This document shows, in pieces, positions 18,537 to 28,317 of a DNA stretch of 64,000 bases. A program made the translations under genes and the position numbers. How positions within the stretch are numbered: position 1 is the stretch's first letter; every line of letters begins with the position of its first letter. The DNA comes from Acetobacter okinawensis (GTDB lineage Bacteria; Pseudomonadota; Alphaproteobacteria; Acetobacterales; Acetobacteraceae). Under the pieces are notes generated by a model. It ran no database searches. It saw nothing but the letters and a program-made list of their open reading frames with translations, and was not told the DNA's origin. The stretch spans positions 1 through 64,000 of the forward strand of contig NZ_JOPJ01000014.1 of NCBI RefSeq assembly GCF_002153655.1, written 5' to 3'.

Positions 18537-18839
18537 GTGACGCTGAAAACAAACAAATTTGCTCTGGGTGTAATGGCGGCGGGGGGGCTCGTGCTGGCCG
18601 GATGCTCGTCCGAGATCGGGCGCGTACCCATGCTGGATACGGATATAACCTGCCTGCACAAGCAGATGGCAGGGCCTATGTTCCTGAGCTTTCCACTGGC
18701 GGCCAATACCTGCCAGCGCATGAGCAACGGCGGGTTTGTACTGGGCGAGTCCAAGGCCAAGCCGCTTCCGCTCAACCTCAAGGGCGCGCCTGATTTGCAA
18801 AAACTGGCGGATGAATACGGCTATACCTACACCCGCTAG
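18537..18839 (+). CDS. Small lipoprotein of unknown function
   Basis: From a GTG at 18537 the 100-residue product starts with a basic tail, a hydrophobic stretch and a lipobox LAGC at about residues 20-23, so it is a likely lipoprotein. The mature part has two further Cys and ends in an Asp-Leu-Gln-Lys helix with a Tyr-rich tail. AGAGG lies 11 bases upstream. The frame is open further 5', but no better start is seen. No family recognised. It follows the HMA gene by 150 bases. Confidence 0.6.
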   Translation: MTLKTNKFALGVMAAGGLVLAGCSSEIGRVPMLDTDITCLHKQMAGPMFLSFPLAANTCQRMSNGGFVLGESKAKPLPLNLKGAPDLQKLADEYGYTYTR

Positions 18840-18857
18840 AGCGGGCGGGGTATGGGC

Positions 18858-19442
18858 CTAACCTTCCAGTTCCGCATCCCAGTATAAATAGTCCCGCCAG
18901 CTTTTGTGCAGGTAATTGGGGGGGAATGCCCGCCCGTTTTCCTGCAACTCCCATGATGTGGGGCGTACGGGGGTGCGGCGGGGCAACATGCCAATATGGT
19001 GGGGCATGTGCGGGCCTTTGCGCAGGTTGCAGCAGCCACAGGCGGTTACCACGTTTTCCCAGCTTGTGCGCCCGCCCTTGCAGCGGGGAATAACATGGTC
19101 AAATGTCAATTCCTGCGTGGGGTGGCGCTCCCCACAATATTGGCAGGAAAAATTGTCCCGCAAAAAAACATTGAACCGTGTAAACGCCGGTTTGCGCGCT
19201 GCGGGCACATAGTCCTTGAGGGCAATCACACTGGGCAGGCGGAATGCCTGATTGGGGGAGTGGACTTCCATGTCATATTCACTCAGGACCGAAACCCGGT
19301 CGAGGCAGACAGCCTTTATGGCATCCTGCCACCCCCATAGTGAGAGGGGGAAATATGAAAGTGGTCGAAAGTCTGCGTTCAGAACAAGGGCTGGGTAGTT
19401 CAGAGTACTGCCATCGGCCAAGACGTGTCTCCCCGTTTGCAC
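18858..19442 (-). CDS. HNH endonuclease family protein
   Basis: A 194-residue protein whose central region (about 95-145) is an HNH module. Zinc-ligand Cys pairs (CQYCGE and CGCCNLRKG) flank the catalytic core FDHVIPRCKGGRTSWENVV, which supplies the His, Asn and His positions. The N-terminal 90 residues (LNADFRPLSYFPLSLWGW) are typical of a widespread stand-alone HNH group in alphaproteobacteria whose role is unsettled. The start is a GTG at 19442 with only a weak ribosome binding site. No modification methylase or toxin partner is next to it. Confidence 0.82.
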   Translation of the reverse strand: MQTGRHVLADGSTLNYPALVLNADFRPLSYFPLSLWGWQDAIKAVCLDRVSVLSEYDMEVHSPNQAFRLPSVIALKDYVPAARKPAFTRFNVFLRDNFSCQYCGERHPTQELTFDHVIPRCKGGRTSWENVVTACGCCNLRKGPHMPHHIGMLPRRTPVRPTSWELQENGRAFPPNYLHKSWRDYLYWDAELEG

Positions 19443-19610
19443 GAGAACACAGTTCCAAGGGGGTCAAAACAACTCAAGCCGACCGCCATCAGAAGTGCGT
19501 CGTCGAGATCATTACCGCAAGGAGTATTGCAGACGTCTTCCAGCGTGGCAAGAAAATGCGGGGCAATAGTAACGGATATTTGGTGACCTTATGCATTTGG
19601 TAAGATCAGT

Positions 19611-20609
19611 ATGACTATTCGATTACAGTACTGTGACCATTATAAAACAGAATGGGTTACACGTTTTGCCCCCAGCCCCACGGGGGCGTTGCATCTGGGC
19701 CATGTGGCGTCCGCCCTGTTCGGGTGGACTCTCGCACGTCCAGCAGGGCAATGGCTGGTGCGGATGGAGGATATAGACCCCCAGCGTTGCAAACCTGCCT
19801 TTGCTACCGCCATTTTGGATGATCTGGCATGGCTGGGTCTGCTGCCCGATGGGCCGGTGCTTTACCAGTCTGCCCGCATGGCGGTCTATGGCCATGTGCT
19901 GGACAGGCTGGAGCGCATGGGGGTGCTATACCCCTGCTTTTGCACCAGATCGGACATCGCGCGTGAGAGTGCGGCCATGTTCTCCGCCCCGCATACCGCG
20001 CCTGATGGCTCGGTGCTCTACCCCGGCCGGTGCCGCACGCTTGGAACTGCGGAGCGGTTGCGGCGGATGGAGGCAGGGCAGCCCTATGTGCTGCGGCTGG
20101 ATATGGCGCGTGCCATGGCCCGTGCCAGAGAATATGCAATGTCCCCCGTGGGCAGGCCGGGGGCGGATGGTACGGGGGTTACAGGGCAGGGGAGCGCTTG
20201 CGGGGGTGTGGCAGATGCCGCATGGCCGCTGACTTACCATGACCTGAATACTGGCCTGGTCCCCTGTCAGCCCGAACTGTTTGGAGATGTGGTGCTCGCC
20301 CGGCGCGACGTACCCGCATCCTACCACCTGTGCGTCACATGCGATGATGCTGCTCAGGGCGTCACGCTGGTGACAAGGGGGGAGGACCTGCGCCCCGCAA
20401 CCAGCCTGCACCGGCTGTTGCAGACCCTTATGGGCTGGCCTGCGCCGCATTATGCGTTCCATCCCCTGTTGTGCAATGCACAGGGGCGTCGCCTTGCCAA
20501 GCGTGATGGTGCTCTTGCCGTCAGCGCCATGCGTGAGAGCGGGATGAGTGCGGAGCAGGTGCGCAACAAGGCCATGTTTGCGGCCCTGCCACAGGCTGGC
20601 GCACCATAG
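19611..20609 (+). CDS. gluQ: Glutamyl-Q tRNA(Asp) synthetase
   Basis: A truncated class I GluRS paralogue that attaches glutamate to queuosine at position 34 of tRNA-Asp. The 332-residue protein keeps the catalytic Rossmann core: the HIGH-equivalent FAPSPTGALHLGHV near residues 19-32 and the KMSKS-equivalent LAKRDGA near 299-305. It lacks an anticodon-binding domain. Cys residues in YPCFCT and YPGRC form the family's zinc site. The region around residues 175-200 carries a longer Gly-rich insertion than usual. Confidence 0.9.
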   Translation: MTIRLQYCDHYKTEWVTRFAPSPTGALHLGHVASALFGWTLARPAGQWLVRMEDIDPQRCKPAFATAILDDLAWLGLLPDGPVLYQSARMAVYGHVLDRLERMGVLYPCFCTRSDIARESAAMFSAPHTAPDGSVLYPGRCRTLGTAERLRRMEAGQPYVLRLDMARAMARAREYAMSPVGRPGADGTGVTGQGSACGGVADAAWPLTYHDLNTGLVPCQPELFGDVVLARRDVPASYHLCVTCDDAAQGVTLVTRGEDLRPATSLHRLLQTLMGWPAPHYAFHPLLCNAQGRRLAKRDGALAVSAMRESGMSAEQVRNKAMFAALPQAGAP

Positions 20610-20821
20610 GCAACCCCCGCCCCACAGCCCATGACCCGCGTTTTTGCATGACAGGGAATGGACCCGCGCAGAACAAAAAAGACAGAGCAGGTGGAATCTC
20701 CGGTTCCGCCCTGACCGGAAGAGGATTACTGTGCGCGCCGTAGCAGTGTATCCGCGCCGCAAGATGGGCTTTTTGGCCCGCCCGGACGGCGGGGGTGCTT
20801 GAATATTGAGTCGGAAAGTAA

Positions 20822-22030
<1,209 letters not shown>

Positions 22031-22033
22031 GCC

Positions 22034-23239
22034 ATGCCACGGAGTTTTGCACGCCGTCTGGACGGTCTGCCCGCCCCCGCAACCATAGAGATGGCGCGGC
22101 GCGCCCGTGCTCTTCGGGCGGAAGGCAGGCCGGTTATCTCCCTCGCACTGGGGGAGCCGGATTTTGCTACGCCCCCCGCTGTGGTGGAGGCCGCTTACAA
22201 GGCCGCACGGGATGGGCAGACCAAATACCCGCCCGTGGATGGCACGCCCGCGCTCAAAGCTGCCATTGCCCGCAAGTTTGTGCGCGAGAGCGGGCTGGAC
22301 TACACGCCTGAGCAGATCATGGTCTCCAACGGCGGCAAGCAGGTCATCTTCAACGCCTTTATGGCGACGCTGAATCCGGGGGATGAGGTGGTAGTGCCAA
22401 CACCCTACTGGGTCAGCTACCCCCTTATTGCCCGTATGTTCGGGGCAACGCCGGTCTTTGCTCCATGCCAGGAGGAGGACGGGTTCCGGCTCCGGGCGGA
22501 CGTGCTGGCGCAGGCGCTAACACCGCGCACACGCTGGGTTGTGCTGAATTTTCCCAATAACCCGACTGGGGCGATCTGCCCGGCTGGGGATATGGCGGAG
22601 ATAGCCGAGGTTCTGCGCGCATACCCCGATGTCTGGATATTGTCGGACGAGATCTATGAGCATCTGGTGTTTGACGGGGTGCGCTCGGCCTCCATTGCGG
22701 CTGTGGCGCCAGACCTCAAGGAGCGCACCATTACACTCAATGGTGTGTCCAAGGCCTATGCCATGACCGGCTGGCGTGTGGGGTTTGCCGGTGGTCCGGC
22801 AGACCTGATTGGCGCCATGCGGGGTGTGCAGGGGAATGCAACATCAGGTGTGTGCACCATTGCGCAGGCGGCGGCTGCTGCTGCGCTGGATGGCCCGCCA
22901 GACCTTGTGGCCACAATGGTGGAGACATACAGCCGCAGGCGGAGTGCTGTGGTGGAAGCCCTGCGCGCGGTGCCGGGCCTGACCTGCGCCATGCCAGAGG
23001 GCGCGTTTTATGCCTATCCCGGTGTGGCGGCCTGTCTGGGCCGTACATCCGCAGGTGGACAACGGATAGAAACCGACCACGACTTTGCTACCGCCCTGCT
23101 GGAGGAAGAGTTCGTGGCGACTGTGCCCGGCTCGGCCTTTGGGCAGTCCCCCTACCTGCGTCTGTCCTGCGCAACATCGGATGATGTGCTGGCCGAGGCC
23201 TGCACGCGTATGGCGCGCTTTGTAAGCGGGTTAAAATAA
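22034..23239 (+). CDS. Class I/II aminotransferase, aspartate-aminotransferase-like (copy 2)
   Basis: A 401-residue PLP enzyme, paralogous to the preceding gene along its whole length, with identical key motifs: ALGEPDF at 38-44, NFPNNPTG near 172, SDEIY with the cofactor Asp, and Lys240 in [13 protein letters not shown]. Substrate-facing segments differ (for example PPVDGT against TDVAGT; IDL-type differences near FAGGPAD). That suggests divergence in specificity rather than pure redundancy. It starts three bases after copy 1, and an EamA-type exporter follows 61 bases later. Confidence 0.9.
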   Translation: MPRSFARRLDGLPAPATIEMARRARALRAEGRPVISLALGEPDFATPPAVVEAAYKAARDGQTKYPPVDGTPALKAAIARKFVRESGLDYTPEQIMVSNGGKQVIFNAFMATLNPGDEVVVPTPYWVSYPLIARMFGATPVFAPCQEEDGFRLRADVLAQALTPRTRWVVLNFPNNPTGAICPAGDMAEIAEVLRAYPDVWILSDEIYEHLVFDGVRSASIAAVAPDLKERTITLNGVSKAYAMTGWRVGFAGGPADLIGAMRGVQGNATSGVCTIAQAAAAAALDGPPDLVATMVETYSRRRSAVVEALRAVPGLTCAMPEGAFYAYPGVAACLGRTSAGGQRIETDHDFATALLEEEFVATVPGSAFGQSPYLRLSCATSDDVLAEACTRMARFVSGLK

Positions 23240-23300
23240 GACCTGACCCGAATAAAACAGGCCCGCAACCGCCAGCCGGTTCGGGCCGGGAGCACCTGAC

Positions 23301-24215
23301 TTGCCCGACCAGTCCCTGCCTGTGCGGGAAAAAATAGCGTTCCGTGCCTTCTCGCGCGAGGAGGGGGCGCTGGTCTGTATTACTGTCCTGTGGGGCGTTA
23401 CGTTTTTGGTCGTGCATACGGCCATGCGCTACACGGGGGCCATGTTTTTTGTAGGGCTTCGCTTTACCACGGCGGCCCTGCTTTGCATGCTGCTGTTCCG
23501 CCGGCTGCTGCTGGACCTGACCTTGCGTGAGGTCCGTGCGGGGGCATGTGTGGGGGTGGCCATTTTTTTTGGCTATGCGCTGCAAACTGTGGGGCTGGGG
23601 AGTATTGCCAGCAGCCAGTCCGCTTTTATTACAGCCATGTATGTGCCTGTGGTGCCATTTTTGCAGTGGTTCTTCTTCCGAAAGCCCCCGCACCTTATGG
23701 TCTGGCTTGGGGTGCTATTTGCTTTTTGTGGTCTGGTGCTACTAACTGGGCCACAGGCCATAACCCACCTGCGCCTCCAGTTTGGTGAGGTCATTACCCT
23801 TGTCAGCACCATAGCCATTGCCATGGAGGTCGTGCTGATCAGCCGCTTTGCCTCTCCTGCCATCAATAGTTTTCGGGTCGCTATTGTGCAGTTGGTTGTT
23901 GCTGGTTTTCTGGCTTTTGCCGCCATGCCCGTTATGGGGGAGCATGTGCCAGCCTTTGCATGGTGGTGGGCTGTGCCCGCGCTGTGCCTTGGGGTTATGA
24001 GTGCCGTGATCCAGCTGGTTATGAACTGGGCGCAAAAAACGGTCTCGCCCACGCGGGCCACACTCATTTACGCGGGCGAGCCTGTGTGGGCGGGGCTTGT
24101 GGGGCATCTGGCGGGGGATGCCCTGCCTTTGCGCGCACTGCTTGGCGGAGGCATGGTTATTCTGGGCGTGTTAACCAGCGAGATACGCCTGCCACGCAAA
24201 CGCACGCGGGAGTGA
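23301..24215 (+). CDS. EamA/DMT-superfamily transporter
   Basis: A 304-residue inner-membrane protein with about ten helices arranged as two EamA repeats (about 20-150 and 165-295). The DMT family exports amino acids and other metabolites. The start is a TTG at 23301 after GGGAG. It follows the two aminotransferases on the same strand, which is consistent with export of an amino acid, but substrates in this family cannot be predicted from sequence. Confidence 0.85.
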   Translation: MPDQSLPVREKIAFRAFSREEGALVCITVLWGVTFLVVHTAMRYTGAMFFVGLRFTTAALLCMLLFRRLLLDLTLREVRAGACVGVAIFFGYALQTVGLGSIASSQSAFITAMYVPVVPFLQWFFFRKPPHLMVWLGVLFAFCGLVLLTGPQAITHLRLQFGEVITLVSTIAIAMEVVLISRFASPAINSFRVAIVQLVVAGFLAFAAMPVMGEHVPAFAWWWAVPALCLGVMSAVIQLVMNWAQKTVSPTRATLIYAGEPVWAGLVGHLAGDALPLRALLGGGMVILGVLTSEIRLPRKRTRE

Positions 24216-24298
24216 GGGCTTGCATGGTCCGCCATGTTTTGGTGGGTATGTGGGGAAGGGCTGTTTGCAGGGTGGCTCTGGGCCAGAGCGTGGTAAGG

Positions 24299-25336
24299 TT
24301 ATTCGTGCAGGACGTTGAGCGTATAATGCCGGGCAAGGGCTGCTGAATCCTCCCCATCGGCCAGCATGCCCACAAGTTGGAGTTCATCGCAGTACTGGGC
24401 AATCTGCTCACGCAGGCCGTGCCCCAGCAGGGGGCGGATAACTGGCTCGTTACGCAACATGTTGCGTGCGCTCGCAGCAGGCAGGTCTGCTGCATTATCG
24501 GCTATCAGGGTGGCGGCATCATCGCGGTGGGTGTTGACCCACAGGGCCGCATCGCGCAGGGCCAGCACCAGAGCGGTGGCTGCGGTGGGGTCTGCCTCGT
24601 GCGCTGTGTCAGCAACACCCAGAATAAGGCTGGTGCGCGCGGCATAATGCCCCGTATCGCTCCCCACCAGTTCGTACAAAAGGTCGGGGTTGTTCTGCAG
24701 CAGGGTCCATGCATCGGGGTCGTGGGTTACAACGGCGTCTATTTTCTGGTCATGGAGGGCCTGCTCAATCTGCTGGATGGGCAGGTCAATCCAGTTGATG
24801 TGGTTGAGCGCGTCCATGCCTTTACGGCGCATCATGATACAGAAGAACAGCTTGTCGGCGGCATTCTGGTCGGGGACGGCAACATTGCGGCCCATGAGCT
24901 GGTCCAGCCGGGTAATGCCGCTGCTACGCCGGACCAGTAGGCGGCGGCTGCCCGACTGCACACCCATGACCAGATGTGCGGGCAGGCCAGCATGCAGGCG
25001 TTGCAGCCATGTCAGGGCCGGAGCCAGAGCATAGGCGGTTTTTTGCCGGGTTAGCGCCTCCAGCGCATCCTGCCCGTTATGGATGTCGGGCAGGGGGTCC
25101 ACGTCCAGATTGTACTGGGCAAAAAAACTCTTCTCCAGCGCCGCTGCGAGCACGGGGGACATGGCGGCTTCCGGCCATGCGATTTTGAGTTTGCGGTACA
25201 CACCATCGGGCTGTTTGCGGGGCGCGCGGGGGCGGGAGTGGTACGCAAGCACGGCCACACCACCCACGGCGGCGCAACCTCCGGCCCCCCACAACAGGGT
25301 ACGGCGGGAGATGGGAGAGGGGGCAGGTGCGCTCAT
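24299..25336 (-). CDS. ABC-type substrate-binding protein, NMT1/SsuA-like
   Basis: A 345-residue exported protein. The N-terminus has SRRTLLWG followed by a hydrophobic Gly/Ala stretch, similar to a twin-arginine signal. The body is a two-lobe periplasmic binding fold of the nitrate/sulfonate/thiamine-precursor type (KIAWPEAAMSPVLAAALEKSFFAQYNL at the start; ALHDQKIDAVVTHDPD in the hinge region). Its permease and ATPase are not adjacent, so it is an orphan and must work with a distant transporter. The ligand is unknown. The Lrp-type regulator gene lies just upstream on the same strand. Confidence 0.75.
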   Translation of the reverse strand: MSAPAPSPISRRTLLWGAGGCAAVGGVAVLAYHSRPRAPRKQPDGVYRKLKIAWPEAAMSPVLAAALEKSFFAQYNLDVDPLPDIHNGQDALEALTRQKTAYALAPALTWLQRLHAGLPAHLVMGVQSGSRRLLVRRSSGITRLDQLMGRNVAVPDQNAADKLFFCIMMRRKGMDALNHINWIDLPIQQIEQALHDQKIDAVVTHDPDAWTLLQNNPDLLYELVGSDTGHYAARTSLILGVADTAHEADPTAATALVLALRDAALWVNTHRDDAATLIADNAADLPAASARNMLRNEPVIRPLLGHGLREQIAQYCDELQLVGMLADGEDSAALARHYTLNVLHE

Positions 25337-25411
25337 GCCTCTTACTTACACTGTGTTGGCCGGGGTGTCCCTGTTATGTGGGGAGAAAATGAAAAAATCC
25401 CAACCACCGGA

Positions 25412-25876
25412 TCAGGGTGCAAAAGGGGGACGTTCCGTGTGGCCCGTGTCCTGCCTGATGCGCGTGGACAGGATGATGGATGATTGTGTGCGCTGCACGC
25501 CATCCAATGCGCCAATGTTGTCTATGATCGTGTTGAGCATTTCCATATTAGGGGCGGCGATCATGGCGATCATGTCCATTTTTCCGCTTACGGCATAAAG
25601 TTCGAGCACGCCGCGTTGCTGCCTGAGCTGGTTTTCCACCCCAGCGTATGCGTGTGGGCTGGCCGCGATCATGACATGCGCACGGATGGAGAGGTCGGCA
25701 TCGGGGGCGAGTGTTACGGTGTAGCCCTGAATAATACCCCTGCGCTCCAGCCGTTCAATACGGCTTTGCACAGTGGTACGGGACAGGCCCAGTTTTTTGG
25801 ACAGGGCAACAGTGCTCATGCGTGCGTTGGCGCTTAAAAGTGCCAAAAGGGCACTGTCTGTTTCATCCAGTTTCAT
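25412..25876 (-). CDS. Lrp/AsnC-family transcriptional regulator
   Basis: A 154-residue regulator with an N-terminal helix-turn-helix (LDETDSALLALLSANARMS, then LSKKLGLSRTTVQSRIERLE) and a C-terminal RAM/AsnC effector domain (about 65-145) that usually senses amino acids. The ATG at 25876 is chosen because the protein then begins with the family-typical MKLDETD; an ATG at 25891 is possible. It diverges from the aminotransferase that heads the catabolic island, across a gap carrying four evenly spaced CGGCA half-sites. It is the likely regulator of that island. Confidence 0.92.
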   Translation of the reverse strand: MKLDETDSALLALLSANARMSTVALSKKLGLSRTTVQSRIERLERRGIIQGYTVTLAPDADLSIRAHVMIAASPHAYAGVENQLRQQRGVLELYAVSGKMDMIAMIAAPNMEMLNTIIDNIGALDGVQRTQSSIILSTRIRQDTGHTERPPFAP

Positions 25877-25878
25877 AA

Positions 25879-25947
25879 TGCCGACCAACATTGCAATCTG
25901 CCGAAATTAAAGTGCCTTGAGCGGCATTCTGTCAATTGATTCCGGCA
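25879..25947. promoter_or_regulatory. Symmetric array of four CGGCA half-sites
   Basis: TGCCG occurs at 25879-25883 and 25899-25903, and its inverse CGGCA at 25922-25926 and 25943-25947. The spacings are 20, 23 and 21 bases, so the array is symmetric around about 25913 and the sites lie on one helix face. The two right-hand sites extend to CGGCATTC. Lrp/AsnC proteins wrap DNA as octamers around such phased sites, so this is a likely operator for the adjacent regulator. Confidence 0.55.
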
Positions 25948-26319
25948 TTCAATTCATTTCTAATAAATAACAAAATACCATTTTACGTGTGTGCATGAAT
26001 GTTTGTAGTATTTTTACATATATACAAAAATATTTTCTTGGTTTTTTAGGTATTTCTGTGTCGTGCAGATGCGTTGTTCAGGCGTGTTTGGCCGTTTTCG
26101 CCTTGCCGTTGTTGCTCATGGCAGGGATGGGCATGTGATAAAAATTCATGAAAGCAGAGAGGATTTGCGCCATTTTTATGCACGCGGTGCTGTTTTTTAC
26201 ATTTCGGTCAAAGAATGGAATAGTTTCATCTCCAAATTTACAAAAATGACTAAAGACGGAAGCCTCTTGTTGTATGTTAACGTTTCGGAACGAAATCCGG
26301 GAGCAAGGGTGTTTAAGAC
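25948..26319. other. AT-rich spacer between the Lrp-type gene and the catabolic island
   Basis: About 370 bases markedly richer in A/T than the surrounding genes, with repeated T- and A-runs (for example around 25990-26050) suggestive of curved DNA. A loose -35/-10 pair (TTTACG then TAGTAT, 18-base gap) can be drawn near 25982-26011 for rightward transcription. Short open frames on both strands here have no ribosome binding sites or recognisable content. I see no gene. Confidence 0.5.
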
Positions 26320-27549
26320 ATGATGCAATGGTCTGAGTTCTCACGTTCAGAAAAACTCGATGGAATTAATGTTTCGGAAATCATTCGCATTGGTATCGAG
26401 GCGAATAAACTGGTTGCCAGCGGGCAGGACATTATTTTCCTCAATGCCGGGGAACCAGACTTTCCAACGCCCGATAATGTAAAAATGGCTGGTATAAAGG
26501 CCATTATTGATAACCAGACGCGCTACACGGCACTCGATGGTATTCCTGCGTTAAAAGAAGCCATACGGCAGAAATTCCTGCGCGAAAATAATCTGGACTA
26601 CAAAGTATCTGAAATAAGCGTTGGGCCGGGTGCCAAGCAGTTGCTGTTCAATGTGTTCATGGCAACGCTGAACCATGGAGATGAGGTTGTCGTGCCCATG
26701 CCATGCTGGACCAGCTATTTTGATATTATACGCATTGCCGGTGGTGTGCCGGTAGCCGTGCAGTGCAGTGATGACGAGGGGTTCCGCATGACGGCGGAGC
26801 AGCTGCGTGCCGCCATAACCCCTAAAACCCGCTGGTTGCTCCTGAACTCCCCCTCCAACCCCACGGGCACGGTGTACGGCAAGGAACATCTGGAAGCGTT
26901 GGGGGATGTTCTGCGACAGAACCCGCATGTCGGTATCGTGTCTGACGATATTTATGAACATATTACGTATGGTGGCACACCTTTTGTCAGCATGGCGCAT
27001 GCCTGCCCGGACCTGAAGCCGCGCGTGGTTACGGTCAATGGTGTTTCCAAGGCATATTCCATGACCGGCTGGCGCATTGGCTATGCCGGGGCCTCGGCCG
27101 AGATTGTGGCCGCCATGGCGGTTGTGCAAAGCCAGAGCTCCTCCAACCCCTGCTCAATCAGCCAGGTGGCGGCGGTGGAGGCACTCAACGGCACACAGGA
27201 CAATATTGCCGTAAGGCGGGATGTGTTCCAGCGCAGGCGTGACCTGAGTGTAGCCGCGCTGAATGATATTCCGGGTATCTCCTGCCGTGCACCAGAAGGG
27301 GCATTTTATGCCTTTGCCGATATTCGTGAGCTGGTTGCCCACCCGGAGGTTATTAAAAAACAGGTCCGGAATGACAAGGAACTTTGCCATTACTTCCTGC
27401 ACGAGTGTGGGGTGGCGGTTGTGCCGGGCTCCTGCTTTGGGGGGGAGGGGTTCATCCGGCTCTCCTATGCAACATCGGACAAAGCCCTGAGCGCTGCATT
27501 TGAGCGCATGAAAAACGGCGTACTGCGCCTTCTGGGTCATCAGGAATAG
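26320..27549 (+). CDS. Class I/II aminotransferase heading the catabolic island
   Basis: A 409-residue fold type I PLP enzyme related to, but clearly distinct from, the tandem pair at 20.8-23.2 kb. Motifs are NAGEPDF (42-48), NSPSNPTG near 176-183, the cofactor Asp in SDDIY, Schiff-base Lys244 in NGVSKAYSMTGWR and a C-terminal Arg in FIRLSYAT. The first 20 residues (SEFSRSEKLDGINVSE) differ from the housekeeping copies. It is the first gene of the run that includes a racemase-family protein ten bases downstream, so it probably handles the same amino acid substrate. Confidence 0.9.
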   Translation: MMQWSEFSRSEKLDGINVSEIIRIGIEANKLVASGQDIIFLNAGEPDFPTPDNVKMAGIKAIIDNQTRYTALDGIPALKEAIRQKFLRENNLDYKVSEISVGPGAKQLLFNVFMATLNHGDEVVVPMPCWTSYFDIIRIAGGVPVAVQCSDDEGFRMTAEQLRAAITPKTRWLLLNSPSNPTGTVYGKEHLEALGDVLRQNPHVGIVSDDIYEHITYGGTPFVSMAHACPDLKPRVVTVNGVSKAYSMTGWRIGYAGASAEIVAAMAVVQSQSSSNPCSISQVAAVEALNGTQDNIAVRRDVFQRRRDLSVAALNDIPGISCRAPEGAFYAFADIRELVAHPEVIKKQVRNDKELCHYFLHECGVAVVPGSCFGGEGFIRLSYATSDKALSAAFERMKNGVLRLLGHQE

Positions 27550-27559
27550 GATAAAAGTC

Positions 27560-28294
27560 ATGTATGGTACTGCAAAAGGCGGATATTCCCTGTACGGTGT
27601 GCCCTTGGGTGTGCTGATGCTTGAAGCCAAATTCCCCCGTATTGAAGGGGATATGGGCAATGCAACAACATGGCCGTTCCCGGTCCAGCTCTGTATTGTG
27701 GATGGGGTAACCCCCGAACATATTGTTATGGGTAACCCGCTGGATTATCTGGACCAGTTCATCCGCGAAGGCCAGCGGCTGATCCGGCTTGGGGTTTCCG
27801 CCATTACCACCAACTGTGGTTTTCTGGCCCTGTTGCAGCCCCAGTTGGCGGCAGCGCTCAAGGTGCCTGTTCTGGCCTCCTCCCTTGTTCAGATCCCGCT
27901 TGTGCAGACAACCCTGCCACCGGGCAAGCGCGTGGGTATTGTTACCGTGTGCGCCAGCAGCCTTACGGCGGCACATTTGAGCGCCGTTGGCGCACCAGTC
28001 GATACGCCCATTGCCGGAACCGAGAATGGTGAAGAGTTTTTCCGTATTCTTATCCGTGCGGAAAGTGATTCAATGGACGTGGACAAGGCCGAGCAGGACG
28101 TGGTGAATGCCGCGCTGCAACTGGTCAAGGACAACCCCGATGTGGGCGCCATTGTGCTTGAATGCACCAATATGCCCCCCTACGCCGCAGCCGTGGCGCA
28201 GGCAACCGGGCTGCCTGTTTACGATATTTACACGGCAGTAAGCTGGTTTATGTCGGGCCTGCGGCCACGCCGCTTTCTGGCACAGCACGGCTGA
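27560..28294 (+). CDS. Asp/Glu racemase-superfamily protein
   Basis: A 244-residue protein of the aspartate/glutamate/hydantoin racemase fold. The two catalytic Cys expected on opposite faces of the substrate are present: Cys86 in TTNCGF and Cys202 in LECTNMPP. The superfamily also includes maleate isomerases and arylmalonate decarboxylases, so racemisation is likely but not certain. It lies ten bases after the aminotransferase and 23 before the SDR-like gene. With a downstream D-amino-acid dehydrogenase, a role in converting an L-amino acid to its D-form, or the reverse, is plausible. Confidence 0.78.
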   Translation: MYGTAKGGYSLYGVPLGVLMLEAKFPRIEGDMGNATTWPFPVQLCIVDGVTPEHIVMGNPLDYLDQFIREGQRLIRLGVSAITTNCGFLALLQPQLAAALKVPVLASSLVQIPLVQTTLPPGKRVGIVTVCASSLTAAHLSAVGAPVDTPIAGTENGEEFFRILIRAESDSMDVDKAEQDVVNAALQLVKDNPDVGAIVLECTNMPPYAAAVAQATGLPVYDIYTAVSWFMSGLRPRRFLAQHG

Positions 28295-28317
28295 TCAAAA
28301 GTCTGGGGGAGACCACA

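Noticed and set aside
26063-26323. Small open frame in the spacer before the island aminotransferase
   Set aside because: It has no ribosome binding site, its translation is not protein-like, and an equally long frame exists on the opposite strand.
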